This document shows positions 61,731 to 64,000 of a stretch of 64,000 nt of DNA, one piece after another. The position numbers and the translations under genes are program-made. Origin of the DNA: Mesorhizobium sp. M4B.F.Ca.ET.203.01.1.1 (GTDB lineage: Bacteria; Pseudomonadota; Alphaproteobacteria; Rhizobiales; Rhizobiaceae); the NCBI RefSeq assembly GCF_004791025.1, contig NZ_SRUO01000006.1, positions 248,001 through 312,000 on the forward strand, in the 5' to 3' direction. Position 1 is the stretch's first letter. The number at the start of each line of letters is the position of its first letter. The notes under the pieces were generated by a model. That model did no database searches. It was not told where the DNA came from and saw only the letters and a program-made list of their open reading frames with translations.

Positions 61731-62671
61731 TGCGCGTCACGCTGGTGGTGGAAGGGGCGATCCCCTGCAAAGGCTATGGTGGCACGGAACGCCAGGTCGA
61801 CTGGCTGGCGACGGAACTGGCGCGGCTCGGGCACAGGGTGGTCCTCATCGCCGCGCCCGGCTCCAGCCATCCGCTTTGCGAGGTGCGGCCGGCGGCGTCG
61901 CGGGCCGAGTGCCGCGCTGCCATCCCCCAGGATACCGACATCGTCCATTTCAACGGCCGGTATATCGAGGTGCCCTTTGCGACCCTCAACACCGAGCACG
62001 GTTTTTCGCCGCAGTCCCCGAGGTTGCACCCGAACTGGAGCTTCGTCAGCGCCAGCCACGCCCGCAACCACGGCCGCGAGACCTTCGTCCATAACGGCTT
62101 TCCGGTCGACGAGTACCGGCTCGCGGCGACAAAGAGCGACCGCCTACTGTTCCTCGCCGGCATCGCCCGCGCCGGCAAGAACCTCAACCGCGCCGTCGAC
62201 CTTGCCAAGGCATTCGATTTCGCGCTCGACATTGCCGGCGGCTCGCGCTGGCGCCTGCTGACGCGCAGCCAGGTGCGGCGCCAGGGCGTCTTCTTCAAGA
62301 GCCTTGGCGGCCGCTATCGCTTTCACGGCATCGTCGGCGGCGACGAGAAACTGCGCCTGCTAGGCGAGGCAAAAGCCTTCCTCAATCCGATCGCCTGGGA
62401 AGAGCCGTTCGGCATGGCGCCTGTCGAGGCGATGCTGTGCGGAACGCCGGTGCTGACGACATCGCGCGGCGCCCTGCCTGAGATCGTCGACGCCGACACC
62501 GGGCGCCTTTTCGACACGGATGCCGAGTTCGCGCAGGCTTTCGTCAATATCGCCGCGCTTTCACCCCAACGGTGCCGCGAGTCCGCCGCAGACCGGTTTC
62601 CCATGTCGAGGACAGCAAAGGGCTATCTCGACCTCTATGCGCGCATCCTCGACGGCGAAAGCCTGCCCTGA
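61730..62671 (+). CDS. Glycosyltransferase, GT4-like
   Basis: 313 residues, two Rossmann-type domains. VEGAIPCKGYGGTERQVDWLATELARLGHRV in the N-domain, and in the C-domain the donor-binding AWEEPFGMAPVEAMLCGTPVLTTSRGALPEIVD. Retaining GT-B enzyme; acceptor unknown. Co-translated with the CPBP protease by TGATG overlap, so the two may serve one envelope process. Somewhat shorter than most GT4 enzymes. Confidence 0.88.
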   Translation: MRVTLVVEGAIPCKGYGGTERQVDWLATELARLGHRVVLIAAPGSSHPLCEVRPAASRAECRAAIPQDTDIVHFNGRYIEVPFATLNTEHGFSPQSPRLHPNWSFVSASHARNHGRETFVHNGFPVDEYRLAATKSDRLLFLAGIARAGKNLNRAVDLAKAFDFALDIAGGSRWRLLTRSQVRRQGVFFKSLGGRYRFHGIVGGDEKLRLLGEAKAFLNPIAWEEPFGMAPVEAMLCGTPVLTTSRGALPEIVDADTGRLFDTDAEFAQAFVNIAALSPQRCRESAADRFPMSRTAKGYLDLYARILDGESLP

Positions 62672-62739
62672 GAACGTGCCGCGCGCGACGTTTTGGCCGT
62701 TGAACCGGCCTCAGCCTTGACTCAGCGGGCGATTTCCTG

Positions 62740-62875
62740 TCTAGAGCAGCACGAATTCCGCGACGAGTTTCCCTCGCGAAGCCGACCAGGACGCCGAAAC
62801 CTCTTTGAGGCAGAAGCTGTAAAGAGATCCTGGAGGCCAACACCCGGCAGCGCAATGCGCCCCCGGGTGCTTTTT
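62740..62875 (+). ncRNA. Candidate structured RNA or ffh leader
   Basis: From 62760 three helices can be drawn: CGCGA...TCGCG (62760-62778), then outer stem CCAGGA (62786-62791) / TCCTGG (62828-62833) containing CTCTTT (62801-62806) / AAAGAG (62821-62826), then a terminator-like hairpin. CCTC-TTT-GAGG (62800-62810) is an alternative pairing that would break the inner stem. CTTGAC at 62716-62721 may be a -35. No reading frame explains the region. I recognise no known RNA family. Confidence 0.5.
62841..62875 (+). terminator. Terminator or attenuator before ffh
   Basis: CACCCGG (62841-62847) pairs with CCGGGTG (62863-62869) around an inner GCGC-AAT-GCGC helix, followed by CTTTTT. It lies 170 bases after the glycosyltransferase and 76 before ffh, so it ends either that operon, a small RNA, or an attenuated ffh leader. 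Confidence 0.8.
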
Positions 62876-62951
62876 GGCTTTGGGCTTTGCTTGGCGACCC
62901 GGCGCGAACGCACTACCTCTCGGTCGAACCCACCGAGATCAAGGACCGCAG

Positions 62952-64000
62952 ATGTTTGAATCCCTTCAGGAGCGTCTTGGCTCCATCCTGAATGGCCTGA
63001 CGGGCCGCGGCGCGCTGTCCGAAGCGGATGTCTCGGCGGCGTTGCGCGAGGTGCGCCGCGCGTTGCTCGAGGCCGACGTGGCGCTGGAAGTGGTGCGTTC
63101 CTTCACCGACAGGGTGCGTGAGAAGGCCGTTGGCGCCGCGGTGCTGAAGTCGATCAAGCCCGGCCAGATGGTCGTCAAGATCGTCCATGACGAGTTGGTC
63201 GAGATGCTGGGCGCCGAAGGCGTAGCCGTCGATCTCAACGCGCCGGCGCCCGTCGTCGTCATGATGGTCGGCTTGCAGGGCTCCGGCAAGACGACGACCT
63301 CGGCCAAGATCGCCAAGCGCCTGACCGAGCGCCAGAACAAGAAGGTCCTGATGGCTTCGCTCGACACGCGGCGCCCTGCCGCGCAGGAGCAGTTGCGCCA
63401 GCTCGGCGAGCAGACCAAGGTCGCCACGCTGCCGATCATCGCCGGCCAGAGCCCGGTCGACATCGCCCGGCGCGCCGTGCAGGCCGCCAAGCTCGGCGGC
63501 CACGACGTCGTCATCCTCGACACCGCCGGCCGCACCCATATCGACGAGCCGCTGATGGTCGAGATGGCCGACATCAAGAAGGTGTCGTCGCCGCACGAGA
63601 TCCTGTTGGTCGCCGATTCGCTGACCGGTCAGGACGCCGTCAACCTGGCGAAAAGCTTCGACGAGCGCGTCGGCATCACCGGCCTGGTGCTGACCCGCAT
63701 GGACGGCGACGGCCGCGGCGGCGCGGCGCTCTCGATGCGCGCAGTCACCGGCAAGCCGATCAAGCTGATCGGCACCGGCGAAAAGATGGACGGGTTGGAG
63801 GAATTCCACCCCAAGCGCATCGCCGACCGCATCCTCGGCATGGGCGACATCGTCAGCCTGGTCGAGAAGGCCGCCGAGAACATCGACGCCGAGCAGGCGG
63901 CGGCGATGGCCAGGAAGATGCAGTCGGGCAAGTTCGACCTCAACGACCTCGCCCAGCAGCTTCAGCAGATGTCGAAAATGGGCGGCATGGGCGGCATCAT
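62952..64000 (+). CDS. ffh: Signal recognition particle protein Ffh (partial, continues past window)
   Basis: The first 349 residues are seen. N domain (MFESLQERLGSILNGLTGRGALSEADVSAALREVRRALLEADV), then the G domain: G1 GLQGSGKTTTSAKIA (about 108), SLDTRRPAAQEQLRQLG, DTAGRTHID, TRMDGDGRGGAALSM, and GTGEKMDGLEEFHPKRIADRILGMGDI. The Met-rich M domain begins at the edge (LQQMSKMGGMGG). AAGGA at 62940-62944 fits the start. Partner of the FtsY encoded at 26.6 kb. Confidence 0.96.
   Translation, partial: MFESLQERLGSILNGLTGRGALSEADVSAALREVRRALLEADVALEVVRSFTDRVREKAVGAAVLKSIKPGQMVVKIVHDELVEMLGAEGVAVDLNAPAPVVVMMVGLQGSGKTTTSAKIAKRLTERQNKKVLMASLDTRRPAAQEQLRQLGEQTKVATLPIIAGQSPVDIARRAVQAAKLGGHDVVILDTAGRTHIDEPLMVEMADIKKVSSPHEILLVADSLTGQDAVNLAKSFDERVGITGLVLTRMDGDGRGGAALSMRAVTGKPIKLIGTGEKMDGLEEFHPKRIADRILGMGDIVSLVEKAAENIDAEQAAAMARKMQSGKFDLNDLAQQLQQMSKMGGMGGI

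Noticed and set aside
62740..62875. 4.5S SRP RNA next to ffh
   Set aside because: The conserved SRP RNA domain with GGTCCGGAAGG-type loop is not present.

Overview
The window looks like chromosomal DNA of an alphaproteobacterium of the order Hyphomicrobiales, most like Mesorhizobium. The supporting signs are high GC, an mdh-sucCD-sucAB-lpdA cluster, an Omp19-type lipoprotein, an IalB-like protein, an OhrR/Ohr pair, DUF1127 and DUF2794 proteins, and several intergenic palindromic repeat families of rhizobial type. The assignment rests on gene content and recall, not on a search. Most of the window is housekeeping core. No prophage, insertion sequence, rRNA, tRNA or CRISPR array was seen.

Layout. 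0-6 kb: ohrR (cut by the window edge) and ohr; rplS, trmD and rimM on the minus strand; a TSUP permease, xerC and a TraB/GumN protein. 6.3-18.5 kb: an 11.7-kb minus-strand TCA cluster, mdh-sucC-[cupin]-[DUF1579]-sucD-sucA-sucB-[unknown]-[secreted unknown]-[SDR]-lpdA, with passenger genes in three places. 18.9-24.2 kb: zapE, omp19, a VOC protein, a 475-codon exported-protein gene broken by three frameshifts, and a metallo-hydrolase gene that has lost its metal-binding motif. 24.4-31.9 kb: dapF, mtaB, ftsY, yciB, a frameshifted PPOX gene, an FMN reductase, an SMP-30 lactonase and a DUF1127 protein. 32-37.8 kb: a ccm operon (A, B, D, G) that lacks ccmC and carries a large hairpin between A and B, then acnA, a 13-copy octamer array and a truncated ceramidase-like gene. 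37.8-51 kb: DUF1223, DUF938 methyltransferase, DUF2794, GNAT, Bax-inhibitor-1 protein, a YbbAP-type ABC exporter divergent from tesA, thpR, a low-molecular-weight phosphatase, phhB, a DUF1232 protein, IalB-like, a decayed DUF3658-like gene, a CLC antiporter and a Met-rich secreted protein. 51.3-64 kb: rlmN, a broken LysE exporter gene, argG, two repeat lipoproteins of an unfamiliar family, a lytic transglycosylase, an amine oxidase, a zinc metallopeptidase, an SH3 protein, a CPBP protease, a glycosyltransferase, a structured leader or small RNA, and ffh (cut by the right edge).

How the genes fit together. The TCA cluster with acnA gives much of the oxidative half of the cycle. FtsY and Ffh are the two SRP GTPases. 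The trmD, rimM, rplS, mtaB and rlmN genes serve ribosome and tRNA maturation. The ccm genes serve cytochrome c assembly, which makes the missing ccmC the most puzzling physiological point.

Most interesting: (1) three loci where 7-8-base purine-rich units are arrayed in tandem and followed by their inverse, with a different unit at each locus; (2) a tandem pair of lipoproteins built from a 49-residue two-cysteine repeat; (3) ccmC deletion with a possible remnant; (4) palindromic repeat DNA inserted in frame in ftsY; (5) a structured RNA with alternative pairings before ffh; (6) unusually dense gene decay in which four frameshifts can each be repaired by one G or C, so sequencing error must be excluded.
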